From: Anaerococcus rubeinfantis
GTDB taxonomy: Bacteria > Bacillota > Clostridia > Tissierellales > Peptoniphilaceae
NCBI RefSeq assembly: GCF_001487145.1
Contig: NZ_LN913016.1
Location: forward strand, 744,001-808,000
Direction: 5' to 3'
Length of the DNA: 64,000 nt
In this document: piece after piece, positions 1 through 12,454 of the stretch
Position numbering within the stretch: position 1 is the stretch's first letter
Layout of the letters: every line of letters starts with the position of its first letter
The notes under the pieces: generated by a model
Told to the model about the DNA's origin: nothing
The model's database searches: none
The model's input: only the letters and a program-made list of their open reading frames with translations
Position numbers and translations under genes: made by a program

Positions 1-959
1 ATTATGTTATTTTGACAAATATTTTTAGAGATCAAATGGATAGGTTTGGGGAAATTTATAATGTTTATAAAAAAATTATGGATGGACTTAAAAATTGTGA
101 AAATGTAAAAATCATCGCAAATGGTGATTTACCTATTTTTTCTTATGATGATTTAAAAGAATATAAACCAATTTATTATGGAATTAGAGAAGATAATAAA
201 GTTAGTGATAAGTACGAAAAGGAAGCTGAATTTAATAGTGATGGAATTTTATGTCCAAAATGTAATTCAATTTTAAAATATAGATTGGTAAATTATTCTT
301 CATTAGGTGATTTTTCATGTCCAAATTGTGATTTTCATTCACCTGATCTTTCTTATAATATTAGCCAAATTTTATCCATGGATGCTAATTTTTCAAAATT
401 TATGGTAAATGGTGAAAAATACCAAACTCAAATTGGAGGATTTTATAATATTTACAATGCCCTAAGTGCTATAGCTTTGGCAAAAGAATTAGAAATTCCA
501 TATGAAAAAATATTTGATGGTTTAAAATTTCAAGAACATGTTTTTGGAAGGCAAGAAGTAATTAATATTGAAAATAAAGAATTAATTATAAATCTAGTCA
601 AAAATCCAACGGGTTTAAATCAAATAATAAATCTTATGCTATTAGAAAATGAACCAATTAGCTTATATTGTTTATTAAATGATAATTACGCTGATGGTAC
701 AGATGTATCCTGGATTTATGATTCTTATTATGAAAGATTAAAAAAATTAAATATAAGAAGTATGAAAGTTTCAGGAACAAGAAAAAAAGATATGAAAAGA
801 AGACTTGAAATTGCCGATATATTTGAAGGAAAGATAAAAGAATTTGATTTTGAAAATGAAATTTTGGAAAATATAAAAGATGAAGAAACTGAAAAAATTT
901 ATATACTTTCTACCTATACTGCCATGTTGAGGCTAAGGGAGGTTTTAAAACTTAAATGA
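1..959 (+). CDS. murT: Lipid II isoglutaminyl synthase, Mur ligase-like subunit MurT (5' truncated by window edge)
   Basis: With GatD this protein forms the cytoplasmic complex that amidates the alpha-carboxyl of D-Glu in lipid II. The open frame runs to the window edge (frame begins at base 3), so the N-terminal ATP-binding part is missing. A TTG at 12 is internal: it lies in the conserved Mur-ligase stretch NIFRDQMDRFGE. Visible are the family's four-cysteine zinc ribbon (CPKC and CPNC, near residues 81-106 counted from base 12) and the C-terminal MurT domain with ADGTDVSW, whose Asp completes the catalytic triad with GatD Cys and His in the known enzyme. The stop overlaps the gatD start (ATGA), as expected for coupled subunits. 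Confidence 0.93.
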   Translation, partial: YVILTNIFRDQMDRFGEIYNVYKKIMDGLKNCENVKIIANGDLPIFSYDDLKEYKPIYYGIREDNKVSDKYEKEAEFNSDGILCPKCNSILKYRLVNYSSLGDFSCPNCDFHSPDLSYNISQILSMDANFSKFMVNGEKYQTQIGGFYNIYNALSAIALAKELEIPYEKIFDGLKFQEHVFGRQEVINIENKELIINLVKNPTGLNQIINLMLLENEPISLYCLLNDNYADGTDVSWIYDSYYERLKKLNIRSMKVSGTRKKDMKRRLEIADIFEGKIKEFDFENEILENIKDEETEKIYILSTYTAMLRLREVLKLK

Positions 960-1606
960 TTATAAACATATGCCATTTATATGGAAATTTGTTAAATACC
1001 TACGGCGATGTCGGAAATGTAATGGCCCTAAAATATTTTGCCGAAAAAAAAGGCCACCAAGTAAATCTTGATGTAATAAGTTTAGATGATAAATTTGATC
1101 CTTATAAATATGATTTTGTATTTTTTGGTGGCGGTCAAGACTATGAACAATCTATTGTAGAAAAAGATTTGGAAAATAAAAAAGAAAATATTAAAAAATA
1201 TATTGAAAATGATGGACTTTTTCTTGCGATTTGTGGTGGTTTTCAACTTATGGGTCAATATTATTATGATGCTTACAATAAAAAAATAGAAGGCCTTAAA
1301 ATTTTTGATTATTATACAAAAAATCAGGAAGATGGAAATAGGTTCGTAGGTAATATTGAAATAAAGGATTTGACAAATGGTGAGATTTATCAGGGGTTTG
1401 AAAATCATGGGGGAGTTACTTATCTAAAAGATAAAAACCAAGCATTTGCGAGTGTTATTTCTGGAAACGGAAACAATGGTGAAGATTCTACTGAAGGATT
1501 TAGATACAAAAATGCTTTTGCATCATATTTACATGGTCCCTTGCTTGCTCGTAACGAAAATTTGGCAAATACCTTCATAGAAATTATAGAAAATAGGAAA
1601 AGATGA
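956..1606 (+). CDS. gatD: Lipid II isoglutaminyl synthase, glutamine amidotransferase subunit GatD
   Basis: This is the glutaminase subunit that releases ammonia from glutamine for MurT. At 216 aa it has the size of class I GATase-like GatD proteins. The nucleophile is Cys93 in AICGGFQLMG and the catalytic His is near residue 193 in YLHGPLLARN. The oxyanion motif GGGQDYEQ is at about 58-65. It overlaps murT by 4 bp, so the two should be translated in fixed ratio. In other Gram-positives this pair modifies peptidoglycan crosslinking and lysozyme or beta-lactam tolerance (family knowledge). No terminator is obvious before the fhs promoter downstream. Confidence 0.93.
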   Translation: MIINICHLYGNLLNTYGDVGNVMALKYFAEKKGHQVNLDVISLDDKFDPYKYDFVFFGGGQDYEQSIVEKDLENKKENIKKYIENDGLFLAICGGFQLMGQYYYDAYNKKIEGLKIFDYYTKNQEDGNRFVGNIEIKDLTNGEIYQGFENHGGVTYLKDKNQAFASVISGNGNNGEDSTEGFRYKNAFASYLHGPLLARNENLANTFIEIIENRKR

Positions 1607-1638
1607 ATAAATAAATTTTAATTCACTTTAATAAACTA

Positions 1639-1667
1639 TTGCACTGAATGTGAAAAGTTGATATAAT
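1639..1667 (+). promoter_or_regulatory. SigA-type promoter for fhs
   Basis: A -35 of TTGCAC (1639-1644) is followed by a 17 bp spacer and a perfect TATAAT (1662-1667) preceded by TGA (extended -10). A good Shine-Dalgarno (TAGGAG) precedes the fhs ATG about 40 bp downstream. Confidence 0.75.
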
Positions 1668-1708
1668 ATATTTGAAAAGCAAAACATATTGTAATTATAG
1701 GAGTTTAA

Positions 1709-3358
1709 ATGAAAAAAGATATTGAGATTGCTAGAGAAGCTGAGATAAAAGATATTGACGAAATTGCCAATTATCTAAATATTACTGATTATGAAAAATA
1801 TGGTAAATACAAGGCCAAGATTAATCCTGTATTTGACAAAAATAAGGATTCAAAACTTGTTTTAGTAACTGCAATTTCTCCTACACCATTTGGTGAAGGA
1901 AAAACTACAATGAACGTTGCCTTGTCAATGGGTTTGAATAAGCTTGGAAAAAAATCTATTTCAGTTTTAAGAGAGCCTTCATTAGGACCTTCTTTTGGTA
2001 TTAAAGGTGGAGCTTGTGGAGCAGGTTATTCCCAAGTTATTCCAATGGAAGATATAAATCTTCATTTTACTGGTGATTTTCATGCAATAACAAGTGCAGT
2101 TAATTTGGTTGCTGCTATGATTGATAATCATATCTATCAAGGAAATGAAAAAAACATAGATCTAAACAATATAGTTTGGAAAAGATGTGTGGATTTAAAT
2201 GATAGGGCCTTAAGAGAAGTTGTTGTAGGTTTAGGTAAAAAGACAAACGGAATTGTAAGACAAGATGGATTTGATATAACTGTTGCAACAGAAATGATGG
2301 CAGTATTTTGTCTAAGTAATGATTTATTTGATTTTAAGAAAAAAGTTTCAAAAATGATTGTTGCCTACGATTTTGAAGGAAAGGCTGTTACTGTTGATGA
2401 TATTAAAGCAACAGGACCAGTTTGTGTTTTGATGAAAGATGCATTAAAACCAAATTTATGCCAAACTTTAGAAAACACACCTGCAATAATTCATGGTGGA
2501 CCATTTGCAAATATAGCCCATGGTTGTAACTCAATTATAGCTACAAAAACTGCCCTTTCATTATCAGATTTTGCTGTAACAGAAGCAGGCTTTGGTGCAG
2601 ATCTTGGTGCTGAAAAATTCTACGATATTAAATGTAGAAAAGCAGGAATAAAACCAAATATGACTGTAGTTGTAGCAACTGTAAGAGCCTTAAAATATCA
2701 TGGAGGTCAAGATTTAAAAAATATTGACCAAGAAAATATCGAAAATCTTAAAAAAGGATTTGAAAATTTAAAAATCCACTTAGAAAATTTAAAGAAGTTT
2801 TCAAATAATATTGTTGTGGCAATCAATAAATTTGACCAAGATACAGAAAATGAATTAAAAACTTTGGAAAAACTTGTAGAAGACTTATCATTAAAAGCTT
2901 TTGAATGTGATGTATATCACAAAGGATCAGAAGGCTGTCTTGATATTTGTAAATATATCATAGAAAAAAGCCAAGAAGATAATGATTTTAGAGTTTTATA
3001 CGATGAAAATCTAGCTATAGAAGAAAAAATTGAAATAATTGCCAAAGAAATTTATAGGGCGAGTGGAGTAAAATTTTCTAAAAAGGCCTTAAATGAAATT
3101 AAAAGGATAAATGATTTAAACTCAAATAATTTGCCAATATGTATTGCAAAAACTCAATATTCCCTATCAGATGATCCGAAAAATTTAAATCCGGATAGTG
3201 AATATGAGATTACAATTAATGATATTAAACTAAATCAAGGAGCAGGCTTTATAGTTGCCCTAACTCAAAATATTTTAACTATGCCAGGACTTCCAAAAAG
3301 ACCTGCAGCATATGACATAGATATTGACGAAAATGGAAATATCATAGGATTATTTTAG
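1709..3358 (+). CDS. fhs: Formate--tetrahydrofolate ligase
   Basis: It makes 10-formyl-THF from formate, THF and ATP in one-carbon metabolism, which matters to anaerobes for purine synthesis and for serine/glycine interconversion. At 549 aa it is close to the family norm of about 555. The P-loop PTPFGEGKTT is at residues 58-67, and the stretches REPSLGPSFGIKGGACGAGYSQV and EAGFGADLGAEKF are family hallmarks. It has its own promoter (1639-1667) and is followed 9 bp later by the TrpR-like yerC gene, so the two are probably cotranscribed. Nothing is unusual about it. No other acetyl-CoA pathway gene is seen in the window. Confidence 0.97.
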   Translation: MKKDIEIAREAEIKDIDEIANYLNITDYEKYGKYKAKINPVFDKNKDSKLVLVTAISPTPFGEGKTTMNVALSMGLNKLGKKSISVLREPSLGPSFGIKGGACGAGYSQVIPMEDINLHFTGDFHAITSAVNLVAAMIDNHIYQGNEKNIDLNNIVWKRCVDLNDRALREVVVGLGKKTNGIVRQDGFDITVATEMMAVFCLSNDLFDFKKKVSKMIVAYDFEGKAVTVDDIKATGPVCVLMKDALKPNLCQTLENTPAIIHGGPFANIAHGCNSIIATKTALSLSDFAVTEAGFGADLGAEKFYDIKCRKAGIKPNMTVVVATVRALKYHGGQDLKNIDQENIENLKKGFENLKIHLENLKKFSNNIVVAINKFDQDTENELKTLEKLVEDLSLKAFECDVYHKGSEGCLDICKYIIEKSQEDNDFRVLYDENLAIEEKIEIIAKEIYRASGVKFSKKALNEIKRINDLNSNNLPICIAKTQYSLSDDPKNLNPDSEYEITINDIKLNQGAGFIVALTQNILTMPGLPKRPAAYDIDIDENGNIIGLF

Positions 3359-3367
3359 GAGAAGAAA

Positions 3368-3688
3368 ATGACAGATTCAAAATTACAAAGTAAAGAATTA
3401 GATGAATTTTTTGATGCTATCTTGATGTTAAAAGATAGAGACGAGTGTTACAATTTTTTTGAAGATGCTTGTACAGCAAGAGAGCTTCAATCAATTTCAC
3501 AAAGATTACAAGTTGCTAAATTATTAAAAATAAGAAAAACATATAGCGAAATAGAAGAGCAAACTGGAGCATCAACAGCAACAATTTCAAGAGTAAATAG
3601 GTCCTTACACTATGGAAGTGATGGATATGATTTGGTTCTTGAAAAATTAATTGCAAATAATTTAAAAGAAGAAAAAGATAAAAAATAA
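3368..3688 (+). CDS. yerC: YerC/YecD family TrpR-related regulator
   Basis: This is a 106 aa helical DNA-binding protein of the TrpR superfamily. The ARELQSISQRLQVAKLL segment (about residues 36-52) and the helix-turn-helix TYSEIEEQTGASTATISRV (about 58-76) match the Firmicutes YerC/YecD group. The family function is poorly defined. In Firmicutes it often sits next to pcrA and ligA, as here. It follows fhs by 9 bp with an AGGAGAAG Shine-Dalgarno and ends at the terminator at 3701. A tryptophan-repressor role should not be assumed because no trp genes are nearby. Confidence 0.85.
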   Translation: MTDSKLQSKELDEFFDAILMLKDRDECYNFFEDACTARELQSISQRLQVAKLLKIRKTYSEIEEQTGASTATISRVNRSLHYGSDGYDLVLEKLIANNLKEEKDKK

Positions 3689-3700
3689 ATTTTAAAAATT

Positions 3701-3740
3701 AAACGAATTTATCTATTAAGATAGGTTCGTTTTTCTTTTT
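3701..3740 (+). terminator. Intrinsic terminator after fhs-yerC
   Basis: AAACGAA pairs with TTCGTTT, with an inner ATCT/AGAT stem, and is followed by a T-rich run. It separates yerC from the pcrA promoter. Confidence 0.8.
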
Positions 3741-3809
3741 AAAATTTTTTAAATATCATTGAAAGAAAAATATAAATTCATTTCATATCTTAGATTAGTC
3801 TAACTCTTA

Positions 3810-3818
3810 TGGTATAAT
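3810..3818 (+). promoter_or_regulatory. Extended -10 promoter for pcrA
   Basis: TGGTATAAT is a perfect -10 with the TGn extension, about 25 bp before the pcrA start. The -35 region (near 3790) is weak, as is common for extended -10 promoters. Confidence 0.6.
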
Positions 3819-3842
3819 TATAAGGATGAAAGGATGTGAAGA

Positions 3843-8037
<4,195 letters not shown>

Positions 8038-8039
8038 TT

Positions 8040-8318
8040 ATGGATAAAAGTGAAGTTACAAGAATTTATCGACTAGCAAATCTTGATTTATCCAACCAAG
8101 ATATAGACAAAATTTCCGATAAATATAATACAATTTTAGATTTTATAGACCACATATTTGATGTGGATTGTGAAAATGTACAAATGACAGAAATGTTAGA
8201 TAATCACGATGCAATTTTAAGAGAAGATATCGTGGGTAAGTCTCTTGACAGGGATGATGCTCTTAAAAATGCTAAAGATACAGAATATGGTTATTTTAGG
8301 TTGGATTGGAAACTTTAA
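8040..8318 (+). CDS. gatC: Asp/Glu-tRNA amidotransferase subunit GatC
   Basis: This 92 aa subunit tethers GatA and GatB in the complex that converts Glu-tRNA(Gln) and Asp-tRNA(Asn) to the amidated forms. The N-terminal helix VTRIYRLANLDLSNQDI and the C-terminal LREDIVGKSLDRDDAL-NA with GYFRL are typical of the family. A GGAG Shine-Dalgarno lies in the end of ligA. It is followed by gatA after 9 bp in the usual C-A-B order. Confidence 0.94.
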   Translation: MDKSEVTRIYRLANLDLSNQDIDKISDKYNTILDFIDHIFDVDCENVQMTEMLDNHDAILREDIVGKSLDRDDALKNAKDTEYGYFRLDWKL

Positions 8319-8327
8319 GGAGTAAAT

Positions 8328-9737
8328 ATGGATATTCAAAATACTATTAATAAATTTAAAAATAAAGAAATTTCAGTCTACGAAAATACAAAAAATGTTT
8401 TAGATAAAATTAAAAATGATGAATTTAATGCTTATATTTCTTTTAATGAAGAGGATAGTCTAGAAAGAGCAAAATTTTTAGATGAAAAATTAAAAAACGG
8501 GGAAGAATTGGGAAAATTATTTGGTATTCCTGTAAGTGTAAAAGATAATATTTCTTATAAAAATATGAAATTAACTTGTGCATCAAAAATGCTTGAAGAT
8601 TTTGAACCTGTTTATAACGCCACAGTTATAGAAAATTTACTAAAAGAAGATGCCATAATAATTGTAAAAACAAATATGGATGAATTTGCTATGGGAGGAT
8701 CTGGTGAAACTTCATATTTTGGACCAATAAAAAATCCCCTAGATCAAAATTTAATTCCAGGAGGATCTTCATCAGGTTCTGCAGTTAGTGTAGCAAAAGG
8801 TGATGTATTAGTTTCTCTAGGAACAGATACCGGTGGATCTGTAAGACAACCTGCAAGCTACTGTAATATTATTGGTTACAAACCAACTTATTCTCTTATG
8901 AGTAGGTATGGGGTTGTTTCAATGGCAAATAGCCTTGACCAAGTTTCTTTATTTGCAAAAAATGTAAGTGATTTAAGATTTCTTGCATCAGCAAGTCAAA
9001 GCCCAGATAAATTTGATATGACAGCAACTCTTAAAGAGTATAATTATGAAAAAGAAAATTATGATTTTTCTGGCAAAAAAATTGCTGTAATTAAAAATGA
9101 AAATAATGTATATAATTTAGAAAAAGAAGTTGAGGACGATTATAAAAAAGCAATAGAAATTTTAAAAGAAATGGGTGCAGAGATTTGTCCAATAGATTTA
9201 AAATATTCTAAATATGCAAATGAAGTTTATAATGTTGTAATGAGTTCAGAAGTTTCAAGCAATTTATCAAGGTTTGATGGAATTAGGTATGGTCACCAAA
9301 CTAAAGAATACAAGAATGTTGAAGAATTATTTATTAAAAATAGGTCAGAAGGTTTTGGAGAAAATGTCCAAAGAAGAATTGCCCTTGGAACTATGTATTT
9401 ATCAAGTGAAGATGATCAAAGAATTTACAAGCAAGGACTAAAATTAAGAACATTAATAGTGGAAGAATTTAAAGAAATATTTAAAAACTATGATTTATTA
9501 ATTACTCCAACAACTGTAGATCTTCCATCAAAATTAGGAGTATATACCGATGATCCTCTAAAAGATTTTACATCAGATATTTTTAATGTGTGTGTAAATT
9601 TAACAGGATCTTGTGGAATATCTATTCCAGTTAGAAAAGGAATATCTGGAAGTATTCAAATTATTGGAGATAGATTTAAAGATAAAGATATAATAAATGC
9701 TTGTGAAGCTTTCGAAAGGAAAAGAAATGAAAACTAG
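8328..9737 (+). CDS. gatA: Asp/Glu-tRNA amidotransferase subunit GatA (amidase)
   Basis: This amidase-signature subunit hydrolyses glutamine and channels ammonia to GatB. It is 469 aa. The Ser-cisSer-Lys triad is visible: the Lys in PVSVKDNI (about residue 72) and the serines in GGSSSGSAVSVA and TDTGGSVRQPA. The 3' end overlaps gatB by 11 bp, consistent with translational coupling. Presence of GatCAB suggests charging of tRNA(Gln) through misacylated Glu-tRNA, as in most Firmicutes. Whether GlnRS is absent cannot be judged from this window. Confidence 0.96.
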   Translation: MDIQNTINKFKNKEISVYENTKNVLDKIKNDEFNAYISFNEEDSLERAKFLDEKLKNGEELGKLFGIPVSVKDNISYKNMKLTCASKMLEDFEPVYNATVIENLLKEDAIIIVKTNMDEFAMGGSGETSYFGPIKNPLDQNLIPGGSSSGSAVSVAKGDVLVSLGTDTGGSVRQPASYCNIIGYKPTYSLMSRYGVVSMANSLDQVSLFAKNVSDLRFLASASQSPDKFDMTATLKEYNYEKENYDFSGKKIAVIKNENNVYNLEKEVEDDYKKAIEILKEMGAEICPIDLKYSKYANEVYNVVMSSEVSSNLSRFDGIRYGHQTKEYKNVEELFIKNRSEGFGENVQRRIALGTMYLSSEDDQRIYKQGLKLRTLIVEEFKEIFKNYDLLITPTTVDLPSKLGVYTDDPLKDFTSDIFNVCVNLTGSCGISIPVRKGISGSIQIIGDRFKDKDIINACEAFERKRNEN

Positions 9738-11148
9738 AACTATTATAGGATTAGAAATTCACGTAGAATTATCTACAAAAACAAAAATGTTTTGTTCCTG
9801 TAAAAATGAATTTGGAGCTGTACCAAACACAAATACTTGTCCAATCTGTTTAGGTCATCCAGGAACTTTACCTTTAATAAACAAAGAAGCTGTAAGATAT
9901 GCAATAAAAGCAGGTCTTGCTCTTGATTGTGATATAAGAGAATCTATGAAAATGGATAGGAAAAAATATTTTTATCCAGATCTAGTAAAGGGATATCAAA
10001 TAACTCAACAAGATGAACCATATGCAGTAGGTGGCCATATTATTTTAAGTGATGGGGATGAAATAAGATTAAATTCTATACACATGGAAGAAGATACTGC
10101 AAAATCAAATCATGATGAAAATAACAACACCCTAATGGATTACAATAGAGCAGGACTTCCTCTAATTGAAATTGTAACAGAACCAGATTTAAAATCTGCA
10201 AAACAAGCAAGAGAATTTGTTGAAAAATTAGCTCAAACTTTAAGATTTTTAGACGTTTCTGATTGTATTATGGCAGAAGGACAAATGCGTTGCGACGTAA
10301 ATATAAATCTAGAAAATCTTGAAAATGGTGAAAGGACAGCAATTTCTGAAATTAAAAATCTAAATTCAATTAAGGCTATTGAAGATGCTCTCTTATTTGA
10401 AACTGATAGACACAAAAAAATGCTTGAAAATGGAGAAGAATCTGTAAAAGAAACTAGAAGATGGGATGATGATTCTCAAACTACAATTTCAATGAGAACA
10501 AAAGAAACTGCCAATGATTACAGATTTTCGATTGAAGCAGATATTCCAAGAATTGAATTAAGCAAAGAATTTATTAGTGAAATAAAAGAAAATTTACCAG
10601 AACTTCCAGAAGCAAAAGCAAAAAGGTATATGGATGAATACAAACTTTCAGATTATGACGCAGGACTTTTGTCAAATGATAGAAAACTTGCAAATCTATT
10701 TGAAAAAACAAATGATTTAGTAAAAAATCCTAAGGAAGTTTCAAATTGGATTTTAACAGAACTTTCAAGACGTTTAAATGAAAGTGAGATTGAAGCTGAC
10801 CAAATGAATTTGTCTGTAGAAAATTTTGCAAAATTAATAAATTTAGTTTTATCTAATAAAATTAATAACAATGTTGGTAAAAAACTTTTAAGAGAAATTT
10901 TTGAATCAAATGAAAATCCAGAAAAACTTGCTAAAGAAAGAAATCTTCTTCAAATTAACGATGAAAACTTCCTAGAAGATATTGTAAAAGAAGTATTAAG
11001 TGAAAATGCCCAATCTGTTCAAGATATTAAAAACGGAAAAGACAGGGCCTTTGGATTTTTGGTTGGTCAATGTATGAAAAAAACCAAGGGTAAGGCTAAT
11101 CCTCAACAATTAAATGCCTTATTAAAAGAAAGAATAGGAGAGATGTAA
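9727..11148 (+). CDS. gatB: Asp/Glu-tRNA amidotransferase subunit GatB
   Basis: GatB is the kinase/transferase subunit that phosphorylates and amidates the misacylated tRNA-bound Glu or Asp. The start is placed at the ATG at 9727 (473 aa), because an AAGGAAAAG Shine-Dalgarno lies just before it and the family begins with TIIGLEIHVEL. The frame is open for 10 more codons upstream. Signature segments are LEIHVELSTKTKMFC, CPICLGHPGTLP and YYPDLVKGYQI-like KKYFYPDLVKGYQI. The C-terminal YqeY/tail domain that contacts tRNA covers about the last 140 residues (PQQLNALLKERIGEM end). It is followed by an intercistronic hairpin before mtaD. Confidence 0.96.
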   Translation: MKTRTIIGLEIHVELSTKTKMFCSCKNEFGAVPNTNTCPICLGHPGTLPLINKEAVRYAIKAGLALDCDIRESMKMDRKKYFYPDLVKGYQITQQDEPYAVGGHIILSDGDEIRLNSIHMEEDTAKSNHDENNNTLMDYNRAGLPLIEIVTEPDLKSAKQAREFVEKLAQTLRFLDVSDCIMAEGQMRCDVNINLENLENGERTAISEIKNLNSIKAIEDALLFETDRHKKMLENGEESVKETRRWDDDSQTTISMRTKETANDYRFSIEADIPRIELSKEFISEIKENLPELPEAKAKRYMDEYKLSDYDAGLLSNDRKLANLFEKTNDLVKNPKEVSNWILTELSRRLNESEIEADQMNLSVENFAKLINLVLSNKINNNVGKKLLREIFESNENPEKLAKERNLLQINDENFLEDIVKEVLSENAQSVQDIKNGKDRAFGFLVGQCMKKTKGKANPQQLNALLKERIGEM

Positions 11149-11175
11149 GAGCTGGCTTTGGCCGCTCTTATTTGT
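11146..11175 (+). terminator. Hairpin at the gatB stop / mtaD start junction
   Basis: TAAGAGC (which includes the gatB stop) pairs with GCTCTTA, with an inner GGC/GCC stem and a TTTG loop, followed by TTTGTT. The stem is strong but the T-tract is short, and the mtaD ATG starts at 11177. It may be a weak terminator or an intercistronic attenuator rather than an operon end. Confidence 0.55.
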
Positions 11176-11176
11176 T

Positions 11177-12454
11177 ATGAATATACTTATAGAAAATGTA
11201 AAAATTCTAACCATGGCAGATGGTGAAGAAATTAAAAATGCAAATATTTATATTGAAAATGATAAGATAAGCAAAATTACAAAAGAAAAACTAGATTTTA
11301 CTTATGATAAAAAAATTGAAGGAAAAAATTATCTAGCTATGCCAGGTTTTGTAAATGCTCATACTCATGTAGGTATGAGTTTATTTAGAAATTTTAGTGA
11401 TGATGTAGAATTAATGACCTGGCTGAATGAAAAAATTTGGCCTTTGGAAGATAAATTAATTGCAGAAGATGTTTATTGGGCCTCACTCTTATCTCAAGCT
11501 GAAATGATTATGACAGGAACTACAACTTTTGCAGATATGTATTATTTTGAAGATCAAACTATAAAAGCCCTAGAAAAATCAAAAATGAGAGCAAAAATTT
11601 CAAGAGGACTTACCATTGAAGATAAAGACTATGGAAAAATAAAAGAGAATATTGATCTTTTTAAAAAATATGAAAATAGTCAAGATGGAAGAATAAATAT
11701 AGCTTTAGGACCTCACGCAGTTTATACAACAGATAAAAATTATTTAAAGGAAATAAACAAATACGCAAAAAAATATAAGATGCCAATTCATATTCACCTT
11801 TCAGAGACAAAAGTTGAAAATGACGATTGTATGAAAAGATTTAATCAAAGTCCTACGGAAGTTTTTGAAGAATGTGGAATTTTTGAAAATAAAACAATAG
11901 CTGCTCATGGAGTTCACATATCAGATAAAGATCTTGAAATTTTATCAAAATATGACGTTAGCATAGCTCATAATCCATCTAGTAACCTAAAATTATCTTC
12001 TGGTTTTCTTGATTGTACAAGAATAATTAATAAGGGAATAAACCTTTGTATGGGAACAGATTCATCAGCAAGCAATAACAATCTATCAATGTTAAAGGAA
12101 ATTTCTCTAACTTCCCTTGTTTCAAAATATAAGGATCCAAAAAATTTAAAAGCTTATGATGTATTAAAAATGGCAACTATAAATGGGGCAAAGGCTCTAG
12201 GCCTTGATGATAAAATTGGGACTTTGGAAGAAGGAAAATTAGCAGATATTATACTAATTGATTTAAATAATCCTAACCATACTCCACAAAATAATCTTAT
12301 ATCTTCCTTGTGCTATTCAACATTTGATACAGACGTATCCTATGTAATAATTAATGGTGATCTTGTTTATGAAAATAAAAAATTTACTTATCTTGATTTA
12401 GATGAAATAATAAAAAAATCAGAAGAATCATTTAAAAATTTAAGGAAAAGATAA
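11177..12454 (+). CDS. mtaD: 5-methylthioadenosine/S-adenosylhomocysteine deaminase (MtaD/SsnA-like amidohydrolase)
   Basis: This is a metal-dependent amidohydrolase that probably deaminates methylthioadenosine and SAH, helping to clear products of SAM metabolism. At 425 aa it fits the family. Metal ligands are visible in PGFVNAHTHVGMS (about 57-69), HIHLSE (about 206-211), AAHGVH and GTDSSASNNNLSM. The N-terminal composite beta-sandwich domain precedes the TIM barrel. Chlorohydrolase/guanine deaminase relatives share these motifs, so the exact substrate is inferred. No Shine-Dalgarno precedes the ATG, and a hairpin ends 6 bp upstream. The stop shares one base with the start of the next gene. 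Confidence 0.85.
   Translation: MNILIENVKILTMADGEEIKNANIYIENDKISKITKEKLDFTYDKKIEGKNYLAMPGFVNAHTHVGMSLFRNFSDDVELMTWLNEKIWPLEDKLIAEDVYWASLLSQAEMIMTGTTTFADMYYFEDQTIKALEKSKMRAKISRGLTIEDKDYGKIKENIDLFKKYENSQDGRINIALGPHAVYTTDKNYLKEINKYAKKYKMPIHIHLSETKVENDDCMKRFNQSPTEVFEECGIFENKTIAAHGVHISDKDLEILSKYDVSIAHNPSSNLKLSSGFLDCTRIINKGINLCMGTDSSASNNNLSMLKEISLTSLVSKYKDPKNLKAYDVLKMATINGAKALGLDDKIGTLEEGKLADIILIDLNNPNHTPQNNLISSLCYSTFDTDVSYVIINGDLVYENKKFTYLDLDEIIKKSEESFKNLRKR

Noticed and set aside
1082-1408. 108-codon - strand frame opposite gatD
   Set aside because: Phe/Ile-rich translation typical of antisense AT-rich DNA. No start signals.
1607-1708. Possible tetrahydrofolate riboswitch upstream of fhs
   Set aside because: The mRNA leader is about 35 nt after the promoter and lacks the conserved THF riboswitch core.
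9697-9726. Upstream in-frame start for gatB
   Set aside because: The ten extra residues are not part of the family, and a Shine-Dalgarno sits just before the ATG at 9727.
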